DNA of 8,463 nt from Verrucomicrobiota bacterium (GCA_005798925.1 SYID01000124.1:1-8463), one strand, 5' to 3'; shown: positions 1 through 6,170, counted from the first letter of the stretch. The notes: a model not told the origin generated them from the letters alone. Numbers and translations: made by a program.

Positions 1-106
1 CTGCGAAGCCATCCCGCCCGTCCCGGGCGGCGTGGGCCCGATGACCGTCGCGATGCTCATGAAGAACACGCTCGACGCCTGCGAGCGCGCCCAAGCCCGT
101 GGCTAA
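1..106 (+). CDS. folD: FolD, methylenetetrahydrofolate dehydrogenase/cyclohydrolase (C-terminal end only)
   Basis: Only the last 34 residues are present; the first whole codon is at 2 and the TAA stop is at 104-106. The fragment contains PPVPGGVGPMTVAMLMKNT, which matches the strongly conserved C-terminal FolD signature (PVPGGVGPMT, then a hydrophobic helix ending in NT). FolD is a cytosolic bifunctional enzyme that oxidises 5,10-methylene-THF to 5,10-methenyl-THF with NADP and hydrolyses it to 10-formyl-THF, supplying one-carbon units for purine and formyl-methionine synthesis. The catalytic part lies outside the window and cannot be checked. Its last 8 bases overlap the GTG start of the following RDD gene, so the two are probably cotranscribed and translationally coupled. 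The identification is firm because the motif is very specific. Confidence 0.93.
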   Translation, partial: CEAIPPVPGGVGPMTVAMLMKNTLDACERAQARG

Positions 107-698
107 CCCACCCCCGATCCCGCCGCCTCCCGCGGGATTCTGGTGGCGCACCTTCGCCTGCCTGGCCGACGTCATTCCGCTCATGTTGCTGGGCTGGGCT
201 CTCGCCGGCGCGCTGGCCGGACCCGACGAGCTCGCCGCCCGGAAACAGGCCGACGAATGGACGAGGAGCTTCGGCGAGCATTACGCCAAGGCGCTCAGGT
301 CGGGAGACCCACGCGACGTGCGGACGCTGCAGGACATGGCGTTGCGGCCGAAGACGGAGGACGTCGGAGCGATCGCCATCTGGTACGGCTTCCTGGGTAA
401 CGTGACCTTCGTGACGATGCTGCTGGCGCTCGCGCTGCAGGAATGGCTCCTCGACGGCCGCACCCTCGGCAAACGCATCTTCAGCCTGCGCACGATCGCC
501 TTGCCGGAAGCCGAGCCGCCGGGCTTCCTGCCGGCCCTGCTGCGCTCGGCCTGGAAGGCGGCCTTCTTCTCCCTGCCCAACCCTTTCTTCATGGTGCTGG
601 GCATCGTGAACTTCCACGTGCCTCTCTTCCGGCGGGACAAGCGGACCTGGCATGACCTGTGGACCCGCACGCAGGTCGTCGACGCCAAAGCAGGCTGA
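99..698 (+). CDS. RDD-family integral membrane protein
   Basis: A 199-residue protein with a GTG start that overlaps the end of folD by 8 bp. The RDD hallmarks are visible: Arg17 and Asp24 in the first membrane segment (FWWRTFACLADVIPLMLLGW, from residue 14), a GRTLGKRIFSLRTI block at 120-133, and a terminal RTWHDLWTRTQVVD block at 182-195, which corresponds to the usual R-x-x-H-D-L-x-x-x-T-x-V-V. Hydrophobic segments at about 14-41, 92-115 and 153-176 give three membrane spans, with a polar, charged stretch at 42-90 between the first two. A short proline-rich N-terminus (PPPIPPPPAG) precedes span 1. RDD proteins sit in the cytoplasmic membrane; some are linked to ion exchange or transport, but most have no known function, and nothing here says which applies. 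I chose the GTG because no ATG precedes the first RDD motif and because of the overlap with folD. No clear Shine-Dalgarno is seen. Confidence 0.85.
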   Translation: MANPPPIPPPPAGFWWRTFACLADVIPLMLLGWALAGALAGPDELAARKQADEWTRSFGEHYAKALRSGDPRDVRTLQDMALRPKTEDVGAIAIWYGFLGNVTFVTMLLALALQEWLLDGRTLGKRIFSLRTIALPEAEPPGFLPALLRSAWKAAFFSLPNPFFMVLGIVNFHVPLFRRDKRTWHDLWTRTQVVDAKAG

Positions 699-702
699 CC
701 CG

Positions 703-1587
703 ATGAAGCCCCTCGCTTTCCTCACGCTGATGCTGGCGAACCCGCTGGCGGCCGCTGACCTGTCGCTGCCGCCGCTCGGCAGCCTCGGGCCGACGCCCGG
801 AAAGCGCGCTGTCGTCACGACGCCCGAATACGCCGGCACGCAGGTGCGCCACCTGGTCGCGCTGCCCGACGACTGGACACCGGACTGGCGCGCCCGGGGC
901 AAGACCTGGCCGGTCATCGCCGAATACACCGGCAATTACTTCCCGACCTCCGGCTCCACGGGCGAGGTCGAAGGCGCCGCGCTGGGCTTCGGCCTCGCGC
1001 GCGGCCGGGCCATCTGGGTCGTCCTGCCCTACGTGGCCAAGGGCCGGACCAAGAACGAACGCACCTGGTGGGGCGACGTCGACGCCACCGTCGGCTACGC
1101 CAAGACGAACATCCCGCGCATCTGCGCGGAGTTCGGCGGCGATCCCAAGAAGGTCGTCCTCTGCGGCTTCTCCCGCGGCGCCATCGGCGTCTCGTTCCTC
1201 GGCCTGCATGACGACGAGGTCGCCGGGCTCTGGTGCGGCCTCTGGGCCCACGATCATTTCGACGGCATGCTGGAATGGAAGGGACACGCCTGGGGCTCGC
1301 CGCTGGCGCGTTATCGCGCGGAAGCCGCGGCCCGTCTGCGCCGGCTGGCCGGGCGGCCGCTGCTCGTCACCCAGGCCGGCGCGGAGACGAAGAAGTTCAT
1401 CGCCTCCGTCGCGCCGACGAACGTCGACTACCTGAACGTCGACATGGCCGCGCATTTCGGCGGCTTCCCCAACGACTTCGTGAAGCACCCGCACAATGAC
1501 CGCTGGCCTCTGCGGGACGGCCCGGCGACCGAAGCCGCGCGGGCGTGGTTCACGCGCGTCACGACGGCGGGGCAACCGGCCAAGTAG
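703..1587 (+). CDS. Exported alpha/beta-hydrolase-like protein (putative esterase)
   Basis: A 294-residue protein starting at ATG 703, 4 nt after the RDD stop. The frame is open further upstream, but this ATG gives a plausible signal peptide: MKPLAFLTLMLANPLAAA, with likely cleavage after the Ala run at 16-18. Around residues 151-160, VVLCGFSRGA has the nucleophile-elbow form G-x-S-x-G (Gly155, Ser157, Gly159) after a hydrophobic strand, as in alpha/beta hydrolases and PHB-depolymerase-like esterases. Candidates for the catalytic acid and His lie later, with Asp247 or Asp258 and His262 or His264 in KHPHNDRWPL, just before a final helix. The substrate cannot be read from the sequence. A weak AGG about 8 nt upstream may act as ribosome binding site. 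It is probably the last gene of a folD-RDD-hydrolase transcript. The fold is likely, the specific enzyme activity unknown. Confidence 0.72.
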   Translation: MKPLAFLTLMLANPLAAADLSLPPLGSLGPTPGKRAVVTTPEYAGTQVRHLVALPDDWTPDWRARGKTWPVIAEYTGNYFPTSGSTGEVEGAALGFGLARGRAIWVVLPYVAKGRTKNERTWWGDVDATVGYAKTNIPRICAEFGGDPKKVVLCGFSRGAIGVSFLGLHDDEVAGLWCGLWAHDHFDGMLEWKGHAWGSPLARYRAEAAARLRRLAGRPLLVTQAGAETKKFIASVAPTNVDYLNVDMAAHFGGFPNDFVKHPHNDRWPLRDGPATEAARAWFTRVTTAGQPAK

Positions 1588-1599
1588 CGGACACAAAAA

Positions 1600-1623
1600 A
1601 GGCCCCGGGGTGAGCCGGGGCCT
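1600..1623 (-). terminator. Intrinsic terminator of pnp
   Basis: A perfect 9-bp stem (1600-1608 with 1615-1623; core GGCCCCGG/CCGGGGCC) encloses a 6-nt loop. On the - strand it is followed at once by TTTTTTGTGT, the U tract of a Rho-independent terminator. It begins 22 nt past the pnp stop. Read on the + strand there is no T run after the stem (CGTTCGCGG follows), so it fits pnp rather than the convergent hydrolase gene, though the hairpin may still protect the hydrolase mRNA 3' end. Confidence 0.9.
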
Positions 1624-1644
1624 CGTTCGCGGAGTCAGCCGGGG

Positions 1645-3876
1645 TCAGCCCTGGCCGCCTTCGCTGTCACCGCCGCGTTCGCGGAAGGGACGGCGTTCCG
1701 GACGGTCGCCGCGGGGGCGGTCCATCGGCTTCGGGGCCGGGGTGTATTCGCGACCTTCCTTCTCGGCGATGGCGGCGCGGCGCGAGAGGCGCACGCGGCC
1801 CTTGTCGTCGATGCCGACGCACTTGACGATGATCTCGTCGCCGAGCTTGCAGATGTCCTCGACGCGCTCGACGCGGTGGTCGGCGAGTTCGGAGACGTGC
1901 ACGAGGCCTTCCTGGCCGGGGAGGCATTCGACGAAGGCGCCGAATTCCTTCACGGAGCGGATGATGCCCTTGTAGGTCTTGTTGATCTCGATCTGGGCCG
2001 AGAGGAGGTTGACCTCGTTGACCGCGCGGGCGAGGGACTCGCCGTCGGTCGCGAAGATCGTGACCCAGCCGGAATCGTCCTGGTCGATGTCGAGCTGGCA
2101 GCCGGTGTATTCCGTGATGCGCTTGATGTTCTTGCCGCCCGGGCCGATGAGCGCGCCGATCTTGTCGGACGGGATCTTGATGCGATGGGTGCGCGGGGCG
2201 CAGGGCTTGAGCTCGGCGCGGGTGGCCGGCATGGTCCGGCCCATGACGTCGAGGATGGCGTCGCGGGTGACCTTATTCTGGGCGATGGCTTCCTTGGCGA
2301 TCTCGATCGGGAGACCGTGGATCTTGAGGTCGAGCTGGAAGCCGGTGATGCCTTCGCGGGTGCCGCAGATCTTGAAGTCCATGTCGCCGTAGTGGTCTTC
2401 GGCGCCGATGATGTCGGTGAGGACCTTGTGACGGACCACGCGGCCGTCCTTCTCCTCGGTGACGAGACCGCAGGAGATGCCGGCGACGGGAGCCTTGATG
2501 GGCACGCCGGCGTCGAGGAGGGCGAGGGTGCCGCCGCAGACGGAGGCCATCGAGGTGGACCCGTTGGATTCCATGATCTCGGAGACGAGGCGGATGGAGT
2601 AAGGGAAATCCTGCTCGGACGGCAGCACGGAGAGCAACGAGCGCTCGGCGAGGTTGCCGTGGCCGGTCTCGCGCCGGGACGTCATGCCGAAACGGCCGGT
2701 CTCGCCGACCGCGAAGGGCGGGAAGTTATAATGCAGCAGGAAGGACTTGGACTTGGCGCCGCCGGTGATGGCGTCGATCTCCTGGGCGTCCTTGGAGGTG
2801 CCGAGGGTGGCGAGGACGAGCCCTTGGGTCTCGCCGCGCTGGAAGATCGCGGAACCATGGACGCGGGGCAGGACGTCGACCTGGCAGGACAACGGACGGA
2901 GATCCTTGGTGCCGCGGCCGTCGGCGCGCTTGCCGCTTTCGATGATGGCGTTGCGGTAGACCTTCTCCTGGAGCTTCTCGAAGGCCATCTTGATCTGGCG
3001 GCCGTCGAAGCCGGCGCCGAGCTCGGCCTGACAGGCGGCCTTGGCCTTCTCGACCACGGCCTTCACGGCGTCGCCACGTTCCTTCTTGGAGGCCAGGAAG
3101 ATGGCTTTCTGGAGCTGGTCGCCTTCGGCGGCCACGCGTTCGCAGATCGCGAGGGCCTTCGGCTCGCAGACGACGAGCGGGAAGACGCGCTTGGTCTTGG
3201 CGCAGAGGGCGGCCAGCTTGCGCTGGGCGGCGATGATGGGCTGGATCGCCTTATGGGCGAACTCGAGGGCGGCGATGAAGTCGGCCTCGGGGAGCTGGTC
3301 CGCGGAACCTTCGATCATCATCATGTCGCGCTCGTTGCCGACGTAGATCAGGTCGAGGTCGGAAGAATACTGCTGCTCGTGGGTCGGGTTGACGACGAAC
3401 TGGCCGTCGACGCGGCCGACGCGGACGCCGCCGATCGGGCCGTTCCAAGGGATGTCGGAGCAAAGCAGGGCGGCGGAGGCGCCGTTGACCATGAGGACGT
3501 CCGGGTCGTTGACCTGGTCGGCGGAGAGCAGGAGGCCGATCACCTGGACCTCATTGAGGAAGCCCTCGGGGAAGAGCGGACGGAGGGGACGGTCGCAGAG
3601 GCGCGAGGTCAGGATCTCCTTGTCGGAAGGCTTGCCTTCGCGACGGAAATAACCGCCCGGGAAACGGCCGGCCGCCGCGAACTTCTCGCGGTAGTCGACG
3701 GTCAGGGGGAAGAAGTCCTGGTCGGGGGAGCGCAGGTCTTCGGCGGCGGTGGCCGACACGAAGAGCGTGGTCTCGCCCTTGCTGATGGTGACCGCGCCGT
3801 TGGCGAGGCGGGCGATGGAGCCCGAGTTGATCGTGATGCCGAGTTCCTCGACGGTCACGGAGTGTTTTTGTTTCAT
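1645..3876 (-). CDS. pnp: Polyribonucleotide nucleotidyltransferase (PNPase)
   Basis: A 743-residue protein with full-length PNPase architecture. A first RNase PH-like domain spans about 14-145 (FFPLTVDYREKFAAAGRFPGG at 55-75), a helical linker about 240-320, and a second RNase PH-like core from about 322 (GHGNLAERSL at 405-414, FPYSIRLVSEIMESNGS at 424-440). A KH domain lies at about 563-622 with the IGPGGK loop at 577-582, then an S1 domain at about 633-699 and an Arg/Gly/Pro-rich tail at 705-743. The phosphorolytic-site residues of E. coli PNPase (Asp486, Asp492, Lys494) correspond to Asp494, Asp500 and Lys502 in EDHYGDMDFK. The enzyme is a trimeric 3'-5' phosphorolytic exoribonuclease that releases nucleoside diphosphates during RNA decay. 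It follows rpsO on the same strand with a 125-bp hairpin-rich spacer, the arrangement in which PNPase autoregulates its mRNA in enterobacteria. No Shine-Dalgarno precedes the ATG (upstream bases AAAACACC). Confidence 0.98.
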   Translation of the reverse strand: MKQKHSVTVEELGITINSGSIARLANGAVTISKGETTLFVSATAAEDLRSPDQDFFPLTVDYREKFAAAGRFPGGYFRREGKPSDKEILTSRLCDRPLRPLFPEGFLNEVQVIGLLLSADQVNDPDVLMVNGASAALLCSDIPWNGPIGGVRVGRVDGQFVVNPTHEQQYSSDLDLIYVGNERDMMMIEGSADQLPEADFIAALEFAHKAIQPIIAAQRKLAALCAKTKRVFPLVVCEPKALAICERVAAEGDQLQKAIFLASKKERGDAVKAVVEKAKAACQAELGAGFDGRQIKMAFEKLQEKVYRNAIIESGKRADGRGTKDLRPLSCQVDVLPRVHGSAIFQRGETQGLVLATLGTSKDAQEIDAITGGAKSKSFLLHYNFPPFAVGETGRFGMTSRRETGHGNLAERSLLSVLPSEQDFPYSIRLVSEIMESNGSTSMASVCGGTLALLDAGVPIKAPVAGISCGLVTEEKDGRVVRHKVLTDIIGAEDHYGDMDFKICGTREGITGFQLDLKIHGLPIEIAKEAIAQNKVTRDAILDVMGRTMPATRAELKPCAPRTHRIKIPSDKIGALIGPGGKNIKRITEYTGCQLDIDQDDSGWVTIFATDGESLARAVNEVNLLSAQIEINKTYKGIIRSVKEFGAFVECLPGQEGLVHVSELADHRVERVEDICKLGDEIIVKCVGIDDKGRVRLSRRAAIAEKEGREYTPAPKPMDRPRGDRPERRPFRERGGDSEGGQG

Positions 3877-3898
3877 GGTGTTTTGCTTGGTGCGTTGT

Positions 3899-3918
3899 GC
3901 CGGGCGGGAGTGCCCGGC
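3899..3918 (-). promoter_or_regulatory. Hairpin in the pnp leader
   Basis: A perfect 7-bp inverted repeat (GCCGGGC at 3899-3905, GCCCGGC at 3912-3918) with a 6-nt loop lies 22 nt upstream of the pnp ATG in the sense of transcription. No U tract follows, so it is not a terminator. A stem this close to the start could affect translation or be an RNase target; that role is inference from the known hairpin control of pnp in E. coli. Confidence 0.45.
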
Positions 3919-3948
3919 GGGTTGGGTTTGGGTGGGGTGAAAAGCGGA

Positions 3949-3970
3949 CGTCCCAGCCTAGGCTGGGACG
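3949..3970 (-). repeat. Perfect 22-bp palindrome in the rpsO-pnp spacer
   Basis: The left half CGTCCCAGCCT (3949-3959) is followed directly by its exact reverse complement (3960-3970). As RNA this gives a stem of about 9 bp closed by a CUAG loop. On the - strand it is followed after a few bases by CTTTTC, a weak U tract, so it could be a second, backup terminator after rpsO. It could equally be a processing site in the pnp leader or a DNA-level binding site. The sequence alone does not choose between these. Confidence 0.5.
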
Positions 3971-3974
3971 CTCG

Positions 3975-4005
3975 GTGAACAAAAGCGCCCGAGGGCGCCG
4001 TTCAC
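3975..4005 (-). terminator. rpsO terminator, nested double stem containing the stop codon
   Basis: The inner stem GCGCCC/GGGCGC (3985-3990 with 3993-3998; about 5 bp once a 4-nt loop is allowed) is followed on the - strand by TTTTGTT, the form of a short Rho-independent terminator. An outer 6-bp repeat, GTGAAC (3975-3980) and GTTCAC (4000-4005), brackets the inner stem and its four U residues. The rpsO TGA (4002-4004) lies in the outer stem. The inner stem is short and the U tract only four long, so termination is likely partial, which would let transcription continue into pnp. Confidence 0.65.
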
Positions 4006-4262
4006 TTGCGGAGGTTGAGCTTGGCGAGGAGCGCGTTGTAGCGGTCCAGGTCGCTCGACTTCAGGTAGGCGAGGAGCTTGCGGCGACGGTTCGTCAGCAT
4101 GATCAGGCCCCGGCGGGAATGGAAATCCTTGCGGTGGGTGCGCAGGTGCTCGGTCAGGTGGGTGACGCGGGCGGTGATCAGGGCGACCTGGACTTCCGGA
4201 GAACCGGTGTCCTTGGCGTCCTGCTGGTGCTTCTTGATGACTTCGGACTTATTGACCGACAT
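4002..4262 (-). CDS. rpsO: 30S ribosomal protein S15
   Basis: An 86-residue protein, close to the 88-89 residues usual for S15. Family landmarks are present: DTGSPEVQVALIT at 18-30, LTEHLRTHRKDFHSRRGL at 36-53 with the RNA-contacting His43, Asp46 and His48 region, the basic TNRRRKLLAYLK at 57-68 and the DLDRY block at 71-75. S15 is a primary binder of the 16S rRNA central domain (three-way junction of h20-h22) and nucleates the platform of the small subunit. In several bacterial groups it also represses its own mRNA through a leader structure. Here the upstream 230 bp contain several possible stems (see 4315-4394). pnp follows on the same strand. The upstream bases CCACCACC hold no Shine-Dalgarno, which is notable for a ribosomal protein gene. 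Confidence 0.98.
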   Translation of the reverse strand: MSVNKSEVIKKHQQDAKDTGSPEVQVALITARVTHLTEHLRTHRKDFHSRRGLIMLTNRRRKLLAYLKSSDLDRYNALLAKLNLRK

Positions 4263-4314
4263 GGTGGTGGTTAGTTTTGGGTTGAGGATGGCCGACTTGG
4301 GAGGAATTCCCGAA

Positions 4315-4394
4315 AGCCCCGCCGTCAGGCCGGGCTCTCCGTCTGGAACAGGCTTGCGCCCGCCGACCAGCGTGAGAAGGGCTCCGCCCCTCTC
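4315..4394 (-). promoter_or_regulatory. Possible structured 5' leader of rpsO
   Basis: Three candidate stems lie in a row upstream of rpsO. At 4374-4394, GAGAGGGGC/GCCCUUCUC as - strand RNA pairs over 9 positions with one G-U and a 3-nt loop. At 4343-4370, CTGG/CCAG brackets GGC/GCC. At 4315-4336, AGCCC/GGGCT brackets GCC/GGC across a C-C mismatch with a 4-nt loop. None has a proper U tract. A ribosomal protein S15 autoregulatory leader is a reasonable guess from known biology, but chance pairing in GC-rich DNA is not excluded. Confidence 0.3.
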
Positions 4395-4496
4395 CCTAAC
4401 GAAGTTGACCCATGGGAATGACAGCCCCCCTCCCCGTTAGCAAGCAGGAACAAACATATGAGCCCCGCCGGACCGGAGGTATTGGCGTGTTTTCGG
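4395..4496. other. Non-coding spacer, no recognisable element
   Basis: Between the candidate rpsO leader and the unknown gene at 4497 I find no convincing open reading frame, tRNA or strong terminator. The rpsO promoter presumably lies here or slightly downstream, but no -35/-10 pair with good spacing stands out on the - strand. TTGCTA followed 17 nt later by CATTCC is the nearest and is poor. Confidence 0.5.
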
Positions 4497-4886
4497 TCAG
4501 TTAGGCAGGTCCAGCCGGTAGACATCCTCCGGATTCCGCCGGATGGCCGGAAAGTGCCAGCCACGCGGCTCGGGGATGACCTCCGAAAGGTCGAAGACCA
4601 GGACCGACTTCGGCAAAGGCTCGAAGAGCAAGGTGAAGCGGTGGGTTCGGCCGAAGGGCACCGGGGTCCAATGAGGATAGAGCGAGATGTTCTCGAATCC
4701 GATCATCGCGCTGGCGTGGGAGGAATCACGGTCCAACAGGAAGGTGCTCTGCCAGATGCGCAGCGCATGGGCGTAATGCGGAGCGCAGCGCACGTGCACG
4801 ACGACGGGATCCAGCGGACGCGCTTCCGCCGCGATCTCGACCGCAGGGAGGACGACCGGCGAAGGGGAATGGGGAGACGGGCTCAT
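4497..4886 (-). CDS. Conserved-looking hypothetical protein, about 129 aa
   Basis: A 129-residue protein whose function I do not recognise. It looks like a real, cytosolic, mostly beta-stranded protein: no signal peptide or membrane span, alternating hydrophobic strands (VVVHVRCA at 28-35, HRFTLLFEPL at 82-91, KSVLVFDLSEVI at 93-104), and motif-like blocks. These are WQSTFLLDRDSSHAS at 45-59, FENISLYPHWTPVP at 64-77 and RNPEDVYRLDL at 117-127. I have a weak memory of similar unnamed proteins in Bacteroidetes with 'TFLIDRDSGH' and 'ENIS..P.WT' blocks, which would make it a conserved family; this needs a search. The first 12 residues are Ser/Pro-rich and may not be conserved. GAGGA lies 3 nt before the ATG, the best Shine-Dalgarno-like sequence in the window, though closely spaced. 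It is divergent from the yhbY-ispA pair (93 bp apart) and upstream of rpsO on the same strand. Confidence 0.72.
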   Translation of the reverse strand: MSPSPHSPSPVVLPAVEIAAEARPLDPVVVHVRCAPHYAHALRIWQSTFLLDRDSSHASAMIGFENISLYPHWTPVPFGRTHRFTLLFEPLPKSVLVFDLSEVIPEPRGWHFPAIRRNPEDVYRLDLPN

Positions 4887-4979
4887 CGGTCCTCAGATGT
4901 TGCCCAAAGGCGGCCGGACGGCAAGGCGCGGCCGATTAGTCCGTTGACTCCCCCGCCCGCCCGGAGCGTCATAGCGGCC

Positions 4980-5279
4980 ATGGATTCAGGTTCCGACGAC
5001 CCACCCCGCCTCACCGGCGCCGAGCGCGGCAAGCTGCGCAGCCTCGCCCAGACGCTCGACCCGAAGGTGTTCGTCGGCAAGGCCGGCGTGAACGCGGGGA
5101 TCGCCAAGCTCCTCCAGGAGGCCTTCCGCAACGCCGACCTGGTCAAGGTTCGCTTCACCGCCGAACGCGACGAGATGGAGAAGCAAGCCCGGGAACTCGC
5201 CGCGCTGACCGAGAGCGAGGTCATCGGCAGCGTCGGCCGCACGGCGACGTTCTTCAAGCTCGGCGCCGACGCCGAATGA
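4980..5279 (+). CDS. yhbY: YhbY-like CRS1/YhbY-domain RNA-binding protein
   Basis: A 99-residue protein consisting of little more than a CRS1-YhbY (CRM) domain. It shows LTGAERGKLRSLAQTLDPKVFVGKAGV at 11-37, aligning with the YhbY opening (L-x-x-x-x-R-x-x-L-R-x-x-A-x-x-L-x-P-x-x-x-x-G-x-x-G), including the GKAG loop at 33-36. It continues with a helix (AGIAKLLQEAFRNADLVKVRF, from 39) and ends with VIGSVGRTATFFKL at 81-94, the usual final strand. Bacterial YhbY associates with pre-50S ribosomal particles and is thought to help large-subunit assembly. The reading frame stays open far upstream, but the ATG at 4980 gives the normal family length and the upstream part overlaps the divergent gene. 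No clear Shine-Dalgarno is present (CATAGCGGCC before ATG). ispA starts 3 nt after its stop, so the two are likely one operon. Confidence 0.9.
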   Translation: MDSGSDDPPRLTGAERGKLRSLAQTLDPKVFVGKAGVNAGIAKLLQEAFRNADLVKVRFTAERDEMEKQARELAALTESEVIGSVGRTATFFKLGADAE

Positions 5280-5282
5280 ACG

Positions 5283-6170
5283 ATGGACGCCTCGCTGTTC
5301 CAGTCACGGCACGAGGCGTTGATCCAGCAGGCGGAGACGGCGTTGCGCCGGCTGACGCCCCCCGCCACGACCCGCCCCGCCCGCCTCCATGAGGCGATGC
5401 GCCACTCCCTCGAGGCCGGGGGCAAGCGTCTGCGGCCGGTGCTCTGCCTGGCTTCCGCCGCGGCCTTCGATCCGCGCTCCGACGCCGCCCACGCCGCCAC
5501 GGCGCTGGAATGCGTGCACACCTACTCGCTGATTCATGACGACCTGCCGTGCATGGACGACTCCGACCTGCGCCGCGGGCGGCCCTCATGCCACAAGGCC
5601 TTCGACGAGGCCACCGCCCTGCTCGCGGGCGACGCCCTGCAGCCGCTAGCCTTCGAACTCCTCGCCACCGGCTACGCCGAACGGCCCGGCCTCGCCGTCG
5701 CGCTCGTGCGCGAACTCGCCGTGACGGCCGGCTCGACGCTGCTCGTCGGCGGCCAGGCCGAGGACATGGCCGGCCTCGCCGCCGGCGCCACCGAAGACCG
5801 CCTGGAGCACATCCTGCTGGGCAAGACCGCCGCGATGCTCAGCGCCTCGCTCGCCATGGGCGCGCTGGTGGGCGGAGCCGCCGGCGACGACGTCGAACGT
5901 TTCCGCCGCGCCGGTCGCGCCGCGGGCCTCGCCTTCCAGCTCGTCGATGACCTGCTCGACCTGACCGCGGACGCCGCCCGGCTGGGCAAGCCCGTGGGTG
6001 CCGACGCCCAGAACGGCAAGTTCACCTACGCCGGCCTGCATGGCGTCGAAGCGACGAGGCAGCGCATCAAGGCGCTCACCGAGGAGACCATCGGACACCT
6101 CCGGTCGACCAAGGCGGACACGGCCTTCCTCGCCGAGCTCGTCCGCCGGATGGCGGCGCGCCGCAGCTGA
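5283..6170 (+). CDS. ispA: Polyprenyl (farnesyl-type) diphosphate synthase
   Basis: A 295-residue trans-isoprenyl diphosphate synthase of typical IspA length. Substrate-binding GGKRLRP lies at 46-52. The first aspartate-rich motif DDLPCMDD is at 86-93, with the two-residue insertion between the aspartates characteristic of bacterial type II farnesyl diphosphate synthases. LRRGRPSCH follows at 96-104, GGQAEDM at 156-162, KTA at 181-183, and the second aspartate-rich motif DDLLD at 222-226. The residues before the first motif (YSLIH at 81-85, with Tyr at position -5) match short-chain synthases, so farnesyl diphosphate from IPP plus DMAPP/GPP is the best guess; geranylgeranyl diphosphate is possible. 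All Mg-binding aspartates are present. The cytosolic product feeds quinones, carotenoids or hopanoids, and undecaprenyl carriers. It lies 3 nt after yhbY and its TGA abuts the stop of the convergent gene with no spacer. Confidence 0.93.
   Translation: MDASLFQSRHEALIQQAETALRRLTPPATTRPARLHEAMRHSLEAGGKRLRPVLCLASAAAFDPRSDAAHAATALECVHTYSLIHDDLPCMDDSDLRRGRPSCHKAFDEATALLAGDALQPLAFELLATGYAERPGLAVALVRELAVTAGSTLLVGGQAEDMAGLAAGATEDRLEHILLGKTAAMLSASLAMGALVGGAAGDDVERFRRAGRAAGLAFQLVDDLLDLTADAARLGKPVGADAQNGKFTYAGLHGVEATRQRIKALTEETIGHLRSTKADTAFLAELVRRMAARRS

Noticed and set aside
57..1596. Long - strand open frames opposite folD, the RDD gene and the hydrolase gene
   Set aside because: They are Arg/Gly/Ala/Pro-rich with no recognisable domains, and overlap + strand genes that show family motifs and a signal peptide.
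1876..3978. A 700-codon open frame on the + strand opposite pnp
   Set aside because: Its translation is a Gly/Asp/Glu/Ala-rich string without domain signatures, as expected for the complement of a GC-rich gene with strong third-position bias. The - strand encodes an unmistakable PNPase.
4263..4496. A tRNA or other small structured RNA gene in the spacer
   Set aside because: No T-loop GTTCRA-type sequence with matching acceptor arms was found on either strand; the stems seen fit an mRNA leader better.
4944..4975. Promoter for yhbY-ispA: TTGACT with CATAGC
   Set aside because: The -35-like element is good, but the spacer is about 20 nt and the -10-like element matches only three positions. 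It would also put the transcription start at or next to the ATG. Too weak to annotate.
4458..4979. N-terminal extension of the YhbY reading frame
   Set aside because: The extra 174 residues are Arg-rich and unrelated to YhbY, and they lie antisense to the gene at 4497-4886. The ATG at 4980 gives the usual family length.
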